Shown: in pieces, positions 1 through 7,281 of the stretch | How the letters are laid out: the number at the start of each line of letters is the position of its first letter | Position numbering within the stretch: position 1 is the first letter of the stretch | NCBI RefSeq assembly: GCF_000340885.1 | Contig: NC_020291.1 | Location: 1,115,001 to 1,179,000, forward strand | DNA: 64,000 nt | DNA from: Clostridium saccharoperbutylacetonicum N1-4(HMT) | GTDB lineage: Bacteria > Bacillota > Clostridia > Clostridiales > Clostridiaceae | Direction of reading: 5' to 3' | Notes under the pieces: generated by a model | What the model was told of the DNA's origin: nothing | Seen by the model: the letters and a program-made list of their open reading frames with translations, nothing else | Databases searched by the model: none | Translations under genes and position numbers: made by a program

Positions 1-207
1 ATTTCTTACATCGGACATTCCTAATAAATAATCAGAGGATACATTATAAAAGTTAGATAATATTTTTATTGTTTCAGAATCAGGTACACGTTTACCTTGC
101 TCATAATACCCATAAGCACTTGTTGTTAAGTTTAAGATTTGAGCAATATCCTTTTGTAATAAATCACGTTCTAACCTTAATTCTTTTAATCTATCCTTTA
201 GCAACAT
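1..207 (-). CDS. Prophage CI-like repressor, XRE helix-turn-helix (partial at window start)
   Basis: Read on the minus strand from ATG at 205-207, preceded by AGAGGAGA as ribosome binding site. The 69 visible residues start MLLKDRLKELR and form a complete XRE-type helix-turn-helix (KDIAQILNLTTSAYGYYEQGKR) followed by the usual NFYNVSSDYLLG segment that ends such domains. The C-terminal part lies beyond the window. It is divergent from the early phage genes across an operator-rich gap, the normal arrangement for the repressor that keeps the lytic genes off in a lysogen. The DNA-binding fold is certain; the role as the immunity repressor is inferred from position. Confidence 0.85.
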   Translation of the reverse strand, partial: MLLKDRLKELRLERDLLQKDIAQILNLTTSAYGYYEQGKRVPDSETIKILSNFYNVSSDYLLGMSDVRN

Positions 208-243
208 ATTGATCTCCTCTCTAAGGGTTATAGTTATATTTTA

Positions 244-350
244 CAACTAAAAGTTGTTAATTAAAATCAATTCAACAAAAAGTTATATAAATTCGTTGAC
301 AAACAACTTTAAGTTATATATACTTTAAACAAACAAACAACTTAAAGTTG
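244..350. promoter_or_regulatory. Prophage immunity operators: four CAACTWWAAGTTG-type palindromes
   Basis: The gap between the divergent repressor and the first early gene holds four near-identical 13-base dyads: CAACTAAAAGTTG at 244-256, CAACAAAAAGTTA at 273-285, CAACTTTAAGTTA at 304-316 and CAACTTAAAGTTG at 338-350. The third sits between the -35 and -10 boxes of the rightward promoter, and the fourth lies just after its expected start point. This is the expected layout of Cro/CI-type operators. A fifth copy (CAACTTAAAGTTA) is at 564-576, inside the 3' end of the next gene. Confidence 0.75.
296..324 (+). promoter_or_regulatory. Rightward early prophage promoter
   Basis: TTGACA at 296-301, a 17-base spacer and TATACT at 319-324 give an almost consensus sigma-A promoter. 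An operator-like palindrome (304-316) lies in the spacer, so repressor bound there would block RNA polymerase. It should drive the small HTH gene that follows and the early genes after it. Confidence 0.75.
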
Positions 351-369
351 AATGAATGAGGTGAAAAAT

Positions 370-582
370 GTGAATAACAAATTGCTTGAGTTTAGAAATC
401 AAAATGAATTGACTCAAAAAGAAATAGCTAAAGTTATACATAAAACTACTAGTTTTTACGGAATGCTGGAAAAAGGAAAAAGAAAACCGTCTATTGAAGT
501 AGCCTATTCTTTAGCTAGATTTTATAATACAACAATTGAAGAAATTTTTTTTAAAAATGAAAACAACTTAAAGTTAATTTAA
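370..582 (+). CDS. Small XRE-family HTH protein, probable Cro-like regulator
   Basis: About 70 residues, almost entirely one helix-turn-helix of the XRE type (LTQKEIAKVIHKTTSFYGML, then EKGKRKPSIE), a size typical of Cro-like proteins. An upstream in-frame ATG exists at 352, but GAGGTG at 358-363 is placed correctly for the GTG at 370 (six-base spacing), so GTG 370 is chosen. It is the first gene rightward of the operator region and its own 3' end contains another operator copy (564-576). It probably competes with the repressor for the same sites; that role is inferred from size, position and fold. Confidence 0.8.
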   Translation: MNNKLLEFRNQNELTQKEIAKVIHKTTSFYGMLEKGKRKPSIEVAYSLARFYNTTIEEIFFKNENNLKLI

Positions 583-614
583 CTATATTTTAGTACATAT
601 AATGGAGGAAAGAA

Positions 615-1046
615 ATGGTACAAAACTACAGAAATATTTACCAAATAGCGAGAGAGAATACAAGCTTGACTCAAGAAAAATCATCAGAGCTACTAGATAT
701 ATCTGTTGATAGCTTAAGAGCATATGAAGGAGGGAAGAGAACGCCACCAGAAAACATAGTAATTGATATGGCTAAAATATATAATCGTCCATATTTAATT
801 TTGCAGCATTATCAAAAAACTTTGATAGGAAAAGAACTTTTTCCTAATATACAAATTAAATATCTAGCTGAAGCAGTCTTAACTTTTTTAGATGAGCTTG
901 AAGATTTAGAAACTATTAAGAAATTAATAGTTAAGATTTCACGTGATGGTCAAATTGATGAAAATGAAAAAGATGATTGGGAAATGATAATGAAAATACT
1001 TGATGAAATGGTATGTGCAATTATAACTATAAAGTTTGCTAGGTAA
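615..1046 (+). CDS. HTH XRE-family phage regulator with C-terminal helical extension
   Basis: 143 residues, start ATG preceded by GGAGGAAAG. Residues about 8-60 are a helix-turn-helix (SLTQEKSSELLDISVDSLRA, then EGGKRTPPE). The remaining 80 residues are helical and acidic with no motif I recognise. It is the second DNA-binding protein in the early operon and probably tunes early transcription; related proteins are common just after the Cro-like gene in clostridial prophages. The exact target is unknown. Confidence 0.7.
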   Translation: MVQNYRNIYQIARENTSLTQEKSSELLDISVDSLRAYEGGKRTPPENIVIDMAKIYNRPYLILQHYQKTLIGKELFPNIQIKYLAEAVLTFLDELEDLETIKKLIVKISRDGQIDENEKDDWEMIMKILDEMVCAIITIKFAR

Positions 1047-1102
1047 CACATTGAAATAAGAAAACATATTATGAAATGATTTAAATTTATGGAGGAAGAT
1101 AT

Positions 1103-1267
1103 ATGAAAGGTGATGAATTGAAGGTAACAATAATTGGATTGGAAGATAAGAAAGGATTTAATGATTTAATGGCGGAACTGCAAGTTGCTGCTGTTATGAA
1201 AATGTGTCCACCAGAACTAAGAATGCAGATTTTAGATAATGCTTTAAAGATATTAAAAGCAAATTAA
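1103..1267 (+). CDS. Small early phage protein of unknown function (54 aa)
   Basis: ATG at 1103 follows a good GGAGGAAG site, and the frame stays open for 54 codons to TAA at 1265-1267. The product begins MKGDELKVTIIGLEDKKGF and has a CPPELRMQILDNALKIL helix near its end. No function is recognised. It sits in the early prophage operon, 56 bases after the second HTH gene. Confidence 0.55.
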   Translation: MKGDELKVTIIGLEDKKGFNDLMAELQVAAVMKMCPPELRMQILDNALKILKAN

Positions 1268-1299
1268 CTGATTTTAAACATATTTAAAAGGAGAATAGA

Positions 1300-1509
1300 A
1301 TGAATGAAAAAATTAAAGAAGATAAAGAAATAAACCAATGCAGAGAGAAAATATTATTGAAAAAGAAGAGTGATCAAGAAACACTAAATAAAGGGCAATG
1401 CTTAATATTAATTACAAAAAGAATGATGATTTTGCAAGTTATCTTATCATTAATAGGAATTTTTCTTGGAATAGTAGGAATTATTCTTTCAATGGATAAA
1501 TTGGGCTAA
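1300..1509 (+). CDS. Small single-pass membrane protein, early prophage region
   Basis: 69 residues, ATG preceded by AAGGAGAATAG. The first 40 residues are highly charged (Lys/Glu rich); residues about 43-64 form one transmembrane helix (ILQVILSLIGIFLGIVGIIL). The charge pattern suggests the N-terminus stays in the cytoplasm. Small membrane proteins in the early region can act in superinfection exclusion, but nothing in the sequence proves that here. Confidence 0.6.
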   Translation: MNEKIKEDKEINQCREKILLKKKSDQETLNKGQCLILITKRMMILQVILSLIGIFLGIVGIILSMDKLG

Positions 1510-1584
1510 GTTTTCGATCAAGAGTATTTATAATGATTTCTAGTAGAAAATAATTAAATTTATATCATTGAGGAGGGATTAGAA

Positions 1585-1881
1585 ATTAACATAATAGAAA
1601 TTCTATGGAAAATAGGCTATGACGTTCTTAAAAGTGATTCAGAGAAATGCGAATATACAATAATCTATACTCCAGAAAGAAAAAGGCGTATGTGGAAGCA
1701 AATAAAAAATGGAGAAATCGAAGTTGAAAATGAATTACTTGATGATACCTATGTAGTAAAGGTAGGAGAAGTAAGTTTTAATCAATGTGGAGATCTGTAT
1801 GTTGATTTTATTGATGTAAAAACGAAAGAATGCATTGATTTCTATGAACATAAAAACATGAAAGAAGATGAACTTTATTAA
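1585..1881 (+). CDS. Phage hypothetical protein, probable ATT start codon (98 aa)
   Basis: The frame is open from 1558 to TAA at 1879-1881. The only ATG in frame is at 1690, without a ribosome binding site and in the middle of continuous-looking coding sequence (KIGYDVLKSDSEKCEYTII upstream). GAGGAGGGA at about 1570-1578 is a strong site, and seven bases after its GGAGGG core comes ATT at 1585, giving (M)NIIEILWKIGYDVLK. I therefore place the start at ATT 1585. The product has no recognised domain. If ATT is not used the protein would be the 63-residue form from 1690. Confidence 0.5.
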   Translation: MNIIEILWKIGYDVLKSDSEKCEYTIIYTPERKRRMWKQIKNGEIEVENELLDDTYVVKVGEVSFNQCGDLYVDFIDVKTKECIDFYEHKNMKEDELY

Positions 1882-1888
1882 TAAAAAA

Positions 1889-1943
1889 GAACCTTATATA
1901 AAGGTTCACGATTGTTTGAGATACGGACGGCAATCCGTATCTC
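1889..1943. repeat. Two consecutive stem-loops between early phage genes
   Basis: GAACCTT/AAGGTTC (1889-1907) is directly followed by a perfect ten-base stem GAGATACGGA/TCCGTATCTC (1918-1943) with a six-base loop CGGCAA. There is no T-run after the second stem, so it is not an ordinary terminator. They lie in the leader of the gene at 1973, where they could affect RNA stability or translation, or serve as a DNA site in replication. Confidence 0.55.
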
Positions 1944-1972
1944 CATTATAAATTTAAATGGAGGAAAAGTAA

Positions 1973-2155
1973 ATGGTTTTAGAATTTTTAAGTGACTTAA
2001 AATCAAAAATTAGCAAAGAAAATTACAATATTATTTTTGCTATGGCAAGAGAAGACATAAGATTTAATAGGACAAGTTTTAATAAAAAAACTACACCTGA
2101 AGAATTTATAGAAATATTTAAAAGGTGTTATGTTGCCTTAAGTAAGTGCAAGTAA
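1973..2155 (+). CDS. Small early phage protein of unknown function (60 aa)
   Basis: ATG preceded by ATGGAGGAAAAG. The 60-residue product (MVLEFLSDLKSKISKENYNI and onwards) is mostly helical and basic, with no motif I know. It lies in the run of small same-strand genes between the regulators and the replication gene. Confidence 0.55.
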   Translation: MVLEFLSDLKSKISKENYNIIFAMAREDIRFNRTSFNKKTTPEEFIEIFKRCYVALSKCK

Positions 2156-2178
2156 GATTTTTAGTGGAGGTAGGGATA

Positions 2179-2442
2179 ATGAAAAATATAGATAGTTCAC
2201 AATTAGAAACTGATCAAGATGAATTAATTCAAGAGCAGTTAAAGGAAGTTTATCCAATCGATTTGACATTAATATATCCTATAGGAAATGGCTTTGAAGT
2301 AATTGATGATACAGTACTAGATTCATCAAATGCTATAAAGATTCATGTAAATATTGATAGTAATAAATATCCCAAAAGTAAAGTTTATGAATCCATTAAG
2401 ATAGCTTGTCAGAGATTTCTAGAATACTATTCCTACTCTTAA
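2179..2442 (+). CDS. Early phage hypothetical protein (87 aa)
   Basis: An upstream in-frame ATG at 2146 overlaps the previous gene, but GTGGAGGTAGGG lies just before ATG 2179, so 2179 is chosen. The product starts MKNIDSSQLETDQDELIQEQ and is acidic, with alternating beta-like segments (DLTLIYPIGNGFEVIDD) and a C-terminal helix. No family recognised. Confidence 0.55.
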   Translation: MKNIDSSQLETDQDELIQEQLKEVYPIDLTLIYPIGNGFEVIDDTVLDSSNAIKIHVNIDSNKYPKSKVYESIKIACQRFLEYYSYS

Positions 2443-2517
2443 TTTAATTCTAGAATATTTTGAAATTAAATCATAAAGTGATATAGATATAAAAATTAAG
2501 AAATAAGGAGGTATGTT

Positions 2518-3357
2518 ATGGATAAATCGTATTTTGCTATAATACCAGCTAATGTTCGTTATGATGAAAACCTAACTGCAAATGCTAAACTTCTTTATGG
2601 CGAGATAACAGCACTAGCTAATGAAAAGGGATATTGTTGGGCTGCAAATACATATTTTGCACAGTTATATGGAGTTAGTAAAACAAGTATTTCAAAATGG
2701 ATAAAACAGTTAGTTGATAAAGGCTATATAAGATCTCAAATTATATATAAAGAAGGCACTAAAGAAATATTAAACAGGTATTTAACAATTGTTGTAGGAG
2801 GTATAGAAGAAAAATTAAATGGGTATCCAACTTTTATTAATGAGGGTGTTGAAGATAAGTTAAGTACCCCTATTGAAGAAAAGTTAAAAGATAATAATAC
2901 AATAACTAATAATACAATTAATAATACATTAGATAATAATACTATATCTAAAGATATAGTTAGTAACACTAAAGTGCAACAAGTAATAGATAAGTGGAAT
3001 GAGCTGGGACTTCAAAAACTAATTTCTATAAATAAAGGCACTAACAGATATAAATTACTGAATGCAAGACTTAAAGAATACGGACAAGATAAAATTCTTC
3101 AAGCCATAGAAAATATTAAATATAGCGATTTCTTAAAAGGGCAGAATAATAAAAGCTGGACTATTACCTTTGATTGGCTAGTAAAACCAAATAATTTCAT
3201 TAAGGTTTTAGAAGGAAATTATGCAGATAAAGAAAAGGCAATTGAAGTTACTCAAAGTAATGATGTCAAACCACTTAGATTTAATAATTTCAAAGCAAGG
3301 GAATATGATTATGACGATTTGGAAAATAAGCTATTAGGTTGGGATAAAGATGATTAA
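2518..3357 (+). CDS. Phage replication initiator with N-terminal winged-helix domain (HTH_36 type)
   Basis: 279 residues, ATG preceded by AAGGAGGTATGTT. Residues 1-85 carry the hallmark of phage and plasmid replication proteins: YFAIIPANVRYDENLTANAK, LLYGEITALA and then a winged helix-turn-helix (YFAQLYGVSKTSISKWIKQL). A low-complexity Asn/Thr linker near residues 125-145 is encoded by repeated AATAATAC units, and the C-terminal part (about 155-240) resembles the DnaD-like tail of such proteins. It should bind the phage origin and recruit the host helicase. The next gene overlaps its end by eight bases. Confidence 0.8.
   Translation: MDKSYFAIIPANVRYDENLTANAKLLYGEITALANEKGYCWAANTYFAQLYGVSKTSISKWIKQLVDKGYIRSQIIYKEGTKEILNRYLTIVVGGIEEKLNGYPTFINEGVEDKLSTPIEEKLKDNNTITNNTINNTLDNNTISKDIVSNTKVQQVIDKWNELGLQKLISINKGTNRYKLLNARLKEYGQDKILQAIENIKYSDFLKGQNNKSWTITFDWLVKPNNFIKVLEGNYADKEKAIEVTQSNDVKPLRFNNFKAREYDYDDLENKLLGWDKDD
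2893..2945 (+). repeat. Candidate replication iterons inside the initiator gene
   Basis: Four copies of AATAATACAAT or a one- or two-base variant start at 2893, 2908, 2920 and 2935. They encode the Asn-Asn-Thr linker of the initiator. Many phage initiators bind iterons located within their own gene, between the DNA-binding and helicase-loading domains, so this is a plausible origin. The AT-richness of the whole region weakens the call. Confidence 0.4.
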
Positions 3358-4066
3358 GAAGAGAGAATTTAATGAGATTTTAGAAGGTCAAATAAGCATA
3401 TTTGATTTAGAACTTAACTTTTCTCAAAAGCCTAAAAAAGAAAATATACCAGTAGTCAAAAGTCATAGAGATAAATTTGCAGAAATTATTAATTTATATC
3501 AATCAAGTGCAGCAAGGATAGTTAAGCAAGTATGTGGATCATTACTTGTTGAGCTTGACGATAAAACTTTATATTTTAATGGTGATGGAGTAAAAGAGCT
3601 AGAACTTAGAAAGGATATGGCATTGCTTCCGGGTGATGAAATTTTAGTTGTAAATCAAGATAGAGAATTAAATGAATTGCAGTTGCAAAGGCTTAAAGCT
3701 TTGAATGTTACGGAATATATAAAGCGTAAAGGTGATGCTAATATAATAATACAAGAGAAAGGAAAAACAATTGTTATAAGTCCTAAAGGCTGGATATTAG
3801 AATATGTACAAGCACCAAAGTATAAAGAAAATGAGGTTTTCAGTACAAAAATCCATAATGAAAATACAGATTCAAATAATAAAATTACAGAATCAGATGA
3901 GGATCATATAGAATTCAATCTTGATGATACTGTAGAAATTGAATATGAGGGAAGTAAAGAAATAGGTAAAATAAAGAGTATCTATAATAATGGTGAAACA
4001 ATAAACGTGTCATGGAATGGGAAACGGACAGCATTTTATTATAAATGCGTTAGAAAAGTATCATAA
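3350..4066 (+). CDS. Conserved phage protein of unknown function, next to the replication gene
   Basis: 238 residues; the start ATG overlaps the end of the initiator gene by eight bases, which indicates coupled translation. The N-terminal segment EGQISIFDLELNFSQKPK is a motif often seen in clostridial phage proteins encoded after the replication initiator. The middle has alternating beta strands (SLLVELDDKTLYF, LLPGDEILVVNQ) and the C-terminal 50 residues look like a small SH3-like or Tudor-like barrel (DTVEIEYEGSKEIGKIKSI). A role beside replication is inferred from position. Confidence 0.6.
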   Translation: MIKKREFNEILEGQISIFDLELNFSQKPKKENIPVVKSHRDKFAEIINLYQSSAARIVKQVCGSLLVELDDKTLYFNGDGVKELELRKDMALLPGDEILVVNQDRELNELQLQRLKALNVTEYIKRKGDANIIIQEKGKTIVISPKGWILEYVQAPKYKENEVFSTKIHNENTDSNNKITESDEDHIEFNLDDTVEIEYEGSKEIGKIKSIYNNGETINVSWNGKRTAFYYKCVRKVS

Positions 4067-4092
4067 AATTTTATAAAAGAGAGGTCTTACAA

Positions 4093-4248
4093 ATGGACAA
4101 GCTAAATGAAAATATAGAAAAAGTTATTAAAGCTCATTTTGAAGAACCTGATAAAACATTAAAAGAAATATTTGAAGAATTTACTGAAGGACTTTCAGAA
4201 GAAGAAAAAGCAGTATTTTATAAAAATATAAGAAAGATAGTAAATTAA
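4093..4248 (+). CDS. Small acidic phage protein (51 aa)
   Basis: ATG at 4093 follows AGAGAGGTCTTACAA. The 51-residue product (MDKLNENIEKVIKAHFEEPD and onwards) is strongly acidic and helical, with EEFTEGLSEEEKAVFY in the middle. No function recognised. Downstream at about 4325-4342 is a short hairpin (TAGGGG/CCCCTTA) ahead of the next gene. Confidence 0.5.
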   Translation: MDKLNENIEKVIKAHFEEPDKTLKEIFEEFTEGLSEEEKAVFYKNIRKIVN

Positions 4249-4361
4249 AAGTACTTGCAGGACTAGGAGCATTGGCAGGGATTACATGATTGTTAATGTT
4301 AAGGTTACTGCAAATAAAAATATATAGGGGAGCAATCCCCTTATAGAAATAAGGTGGAAAT

Positions 4362-4607
4362 ATGGGTATTCCAAGGATTGATAAAACAAGAGAATATATG
4401 TTTAATGAAGCCTGGGGAAAGATTGATAATAATGTAATTATAACTAGCAGGAACAGTGAGCATAGTTATAAACTTGATGATTTTGCTAATAAGAAGAAAC
4501 TAAAATTTTTTAATCCAGTAATAGGTACTTGGCAAACTTGTACTTATGTGCAGCCAGAAGAGATGTTTGATGTTTGGTATATTACAGAAGCTGTAGATAT
4601 GAAGTAG
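4362..4607 (+). CDS. Phage hypothetical protein (81 aa)
   Basis: ATG preceded by AAGGTGGAAAT. The 81-residue product (MGIPRIDKTREYMFNEAWGK) is rich in aromatic residues and ends WYITEAVDMK. No family recognised. It is the last gene of the early group before the defence-like cargo gene. Confidence 0.55.
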   Translation: MGIPRIDKTREYMFNEAWGKIDNNVIITSRNSEHSYKLDDFANKKKLKFFNPVIGTWQTCTYVQPEEMFDVWYITEAVDMK

Positions 4608-4671
4608 CAAATAGATTAACATAATAAATTTGATCTTTGAAAATTGAATATAGTACGGTAATTACAGAATA

Positions 4672-4680
4672 TGCTATAAT
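4672..4680 (+). promoter_or_regulatory. Extended -10 promoter ahead of the STAND/nuclease gene
   Basis: TGCTATAAT is an extended -10 element (TG, one base, TATAAT) 64 bases upstream of the ATG at 4744. No good -35 box is seen at 17 bases, which is usual for extended -10 promoters. Together with the terminator at 7119-7151 it makes the gene an independent transcription unit. Confidence 0.5.
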
Positions 4681-4743
4681 TATTTATATATTTTATGGGA
4701 ATTAAACAAAAATATTAAATTAATGGGGATGTAAGGAGATAAT

Positions 4744-7107
4744 ATGTTTAATTATAGTAATTTAGATGATATAGAACTTGAAGAATTATGTAAAGATGTG
4801 ATGGAGAGAATGCTAAATATAAAATTTAGATCATTCAGAGCAGGAGTAGATGGAGGAATAGATCTTAAAGATTATGATTCTGAAAATAACATAATTGTAC
4901 AAGTCAAACATTATATTAATAGTACTGTTCCGATGTTAAAAAGTTCTTTAAAAAAAGAGGTTGAAAAAGTTGATAAACTAAATCCAAATGAGTATTACGT
5001 GTGTTGTACTAAAGAACTAGGGCCAAATGATATTAAGGATATATATAATTTGTTTAAAAAATATATGGATTCTGAAAAAAATATAATTACTCTCAAAGAA
5101 ATTGATGATTTGTTAAGAGAAGAGAGAAATATTGATATTGTTAGGAAACATTATAAACTGTGGTTATATTCTTCAAATATATTATCTGAAATAAATAATC
5201 AAAATACGTTTATAGATTGTGAAACCTTACTAAGTGACATTAATAATGAAAGCAAATATTATGTAAGAACACAAGCTTATGATATAGGAATTGATATTCT
5301 GGAAAAGTTTGGTTCCTTAATATTAGCAGGTTCACCAGGGGTGGGTAAGACAACTATATCAAAGATGATTATATTATATTATGCTACTCTAGGATACAGA
5401 GTTAGATATACAACTAATGGTGATATAGATAATATAAAAAAATCGTTATCAGTCGATAGAGAGTTAAATGAAATAATATTATTAGATGATTGTTTAGGAC
5501 AATATTATTTTAAAATAAAAGAATCTCAGCAGAGAGAATTAATAGATATAATTAAGTATGTGAATAATAATAAAAGCAAAAAAATAATTTTAAATTCAAG
5601 AATTACTATATTGAACCAAGCCCAAAAAAAGTCACAAGAGTTTGAAAACTTTGTAATTAACAAAAAAGTTAGAATTCATGTAATGGATATGGATAATATA
5701 AGTCTAGTTGAAAAGGCCAGAATATTATATAATCATTTGTATTTCAATAATGTTAGTAAGGAATATTATGACAGTATAAAAAATAATAAAAATTATAATA
5801 GAATTATCAGTCATAGAAATTATAATCCAAGAATAATAGAGTATGTGACACAAAAGGAACGTTATAAAAATATAGAGCCAAGCGAGTATTTTGATTTTAT
5901 TCTATCATATTTAGATAATCCCCAAGAAATTTGGAGAATTGAATACGAAGAGAGGATAGATAAAATTGATAGATTGTTTATGTTAACATTATTTTCGTTA
6001 ACAGATACAACAATAAGTGAAAGTGTAATCGAGGAATGCTTTAATAAACGGATACTAGAAAGCGCTATTGACACAACAGTGAACAATTTTAAAGATACAA
6101 TTATAAGGTTAAATAAGTCAATGATTAAAATAATTGATAACAATGGTACAAGGGAAATTTCAGTATTAAATCCATCAGTAAATGATTATCTAAAATCAAT
6201 TTTTTATGAGAATTCAGCAGAATTAGAGAGAATAAGAGAATCAATAGTGTATTTTGATCAAATAAAAAGATGTTATTCAAAGGATTCTTTTGATGAAGCT
6301 ATAAAAGAAAGAATAGATAACAATAGATTTTTATGCCTTAAAATTAATAAATTAAGTAATATGAATATTGTAAATATTCAGACGTTGTGGATATATTATA
6401 TATGCAAATACAAGATATTAGATGAAAAGCATAAGCAATATATACATAATTATATTGAGAATATTGACAATGAAAGTTTCAAAGATGATGAAAACATTAG
6501 AAAAAGGCTGTTTATATATAATTTTTTAGAAGAACCATTTTTTAATTTTTATAATATAGATCAATATGTAATAAAAAAAGAATTTATTACAAAAATTTAT
6601 TACAGTGTAGATTTGGAGGATTTGGTTTCACTTGTTAACGGACTTTATGATAGAGCAAACAATGAATTTTTATATGATTTTTACGATATATCTGTAAGTT
6701 GCATTCAAGAAGAATTTGAAAATTATATAGATAAATTTAATATAAGTAATTTTATAGGAGACTTAGACTTTAATCGATATAGTAACGGTAATTATTATGA
6801 TGAATTTGAATTAGATGAAGATGGAATATATAGTGATGTTAAAGATGCGATTATAGCTGAACTTGAAGAAATTATAGAAAATATAAAATATAATGTTATT
6901 AGAGATATAGAAATGGTGTATATAAACAATATAAATTTTGATGAATATAATTTAAAAGAACATGTTTTAGATGCCATTGAATTAAAAAAGGGAGAGCGAG
7001 ACTATGATGATGATTATGAGTATGAAAGATATAGGGAAGATAGACTAATAGGAACAAATTATAATAATGAGATAGAAAATATATTTAATAGAGATTTTAA
7101 TTTATAA
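4744..7107 (+). CDS. Mrr-like restriction nuclease fused to a STAND-type NTPase, probable anti-phage defence protein
   Basis: 787 residues, start ATG after GTAAGGAGATAAT. Residues 1-100 match the Mrr/PD-(D/E)xK nuclease core: ELEELCKDVMERMLNIKF, then VDGGIDL (D40 the likely metal ligand) and IIVQVKHY (Q53, K55). Residues about 150-400 are a P-loop NTPase of STAND type: region before the loop YYVRTQAYDIGIDIL, Walker A GSPGVGKTT at 196-204, Walker B IILLDDC (D248, D249). This looks like the group Aravind and colleagues named nSTAND3, often joined to such a nuclease. Residues 400-787 are very AT-rich in coding, helical, without TPR or other repeats that I can see, and end in a Asp/Tyr/Glu-rich tail; this may be the sensor. 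Known relatives (Avs and similar) detect a phage protein, oligomerise and cut DNA. Its own promoter and terminator mark it as a cargo gene of the prophage. Defence function is inference. Confidence 0.75.
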   Translation: MFNYSNLDDIELEELCKDVMERMLNIKFRSFRAGVDGGIDLKDYDSENNIIVQVKHYINSTVPMLKSSLKKEVEKVDKLNPNEYYVCCTKELGPNDIKDIYNLFKKYMDSEKNIITLKEIDDLLREERNIDIVRKHYKLWLYSSNILSEINNQNTFIDCETLLSDINNESKYYVRTQAYDIGIDILEKFGSLILAGSPGVGKTTISKMIILYYATLGYRVRYTTNGDIDNIKKSLSVDRELNEIILLDDCLGQYYFKIKESQQRELIDIIKYVNNNKSKKIILNSRITILNQAQKKSQEFENFVINKKVRIHVMDMDNISLVEKARILYNHLYFNNVSKEYYDSIKNNKNYNRIISHRNYNPRIIEYVTQKERYKNIEPSEYFDFILSYLDNPQEIWRIEYEERIDKIDRLFMLTLFSLTDTTISESVIEECFNKRILESAIDTTVNNFKDTIIRLNKSMIKIIDNNGTREISVLNPSVNDYLKSIFYENSAELERIRESIVYFDQIKRCYSKDSFDEAIKERIDNNRFLCLKINKLSNMNIVNIQTLWIYYICKYKILDEKHKQYIHNYIENIDNESFKDDENIRKRLFIYNFLEEPFFNFYNIDQYVIKKEFITKIYYSVDLEDLVSLVNGLYDRANNEFLYDFYDISVSCIQEEFENYIDKFNISNFIGDLDFNRYSNGNYYDEFELDEDGIYSDVKDAIIAELEEIIENIKYNVIRDIEMVYINNINFDEYNLKEHVLDAIELKKGERDYDDDYEYERYREDRLIGTNYNNEIENIFNRDFNL

Positions 7108-7118
7108 TGAAACTAAAG

Positions 7119-7151
7119 ATACCGTGGGAATTTAACCTATGGTATTTTTTT
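7119..7151 (+). terminator. Rho-independent terminator of the STAND/nuclease gene
   Basis: Ten-pair stem ATACCGTGGG/CCTATGGTAT with two G-T pairs, seven-base loop, followed by TTTTTTT. It begins 11 bases after the stop codon. Confidence 0.85.
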
Positions 7152-7164
7152 GTATATTAATAAA

Positions 7165-7229
7165 AAGGTGTTCATCATGAACACCTTCACTAAATTAGAG
7201 AATACACTTTGGAACGTAAGTTCTCTAAT
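7165..7229. repeat. 23-base palindrome followed by a second stem-loop
   Basis: AAGGTGTTCATCATGAACACCTT (7165-7187) is a palindrome with a single central base. Seven bases later ATTAGAGAA (7194-7202) pairs with TTCTCTAAT (7221-7229) around an 18-base loop. Neither has a T-run. They lie between the defence-like gene's terminator and the late-activator gene, so an operator or an RNA control element for the late activator is possible. Confidence 0.55.
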
Positions 7230-7281
7230 CAACCTATCTAAATTATAACATAGAAATTTAAAGAGGGATAGGTGAAAAAAC

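Noticed and set aside
1889..1943. Riboswitch
   Set aside because: Two simple hairpins without the conserved core of any riboswitch class I know.
2736..2969. Antisense 77-codon frame over the initiator linker
   Set aside because: Leu/Ile/Val-rich product of AATAAT repeats read backwards; no ribosome site.
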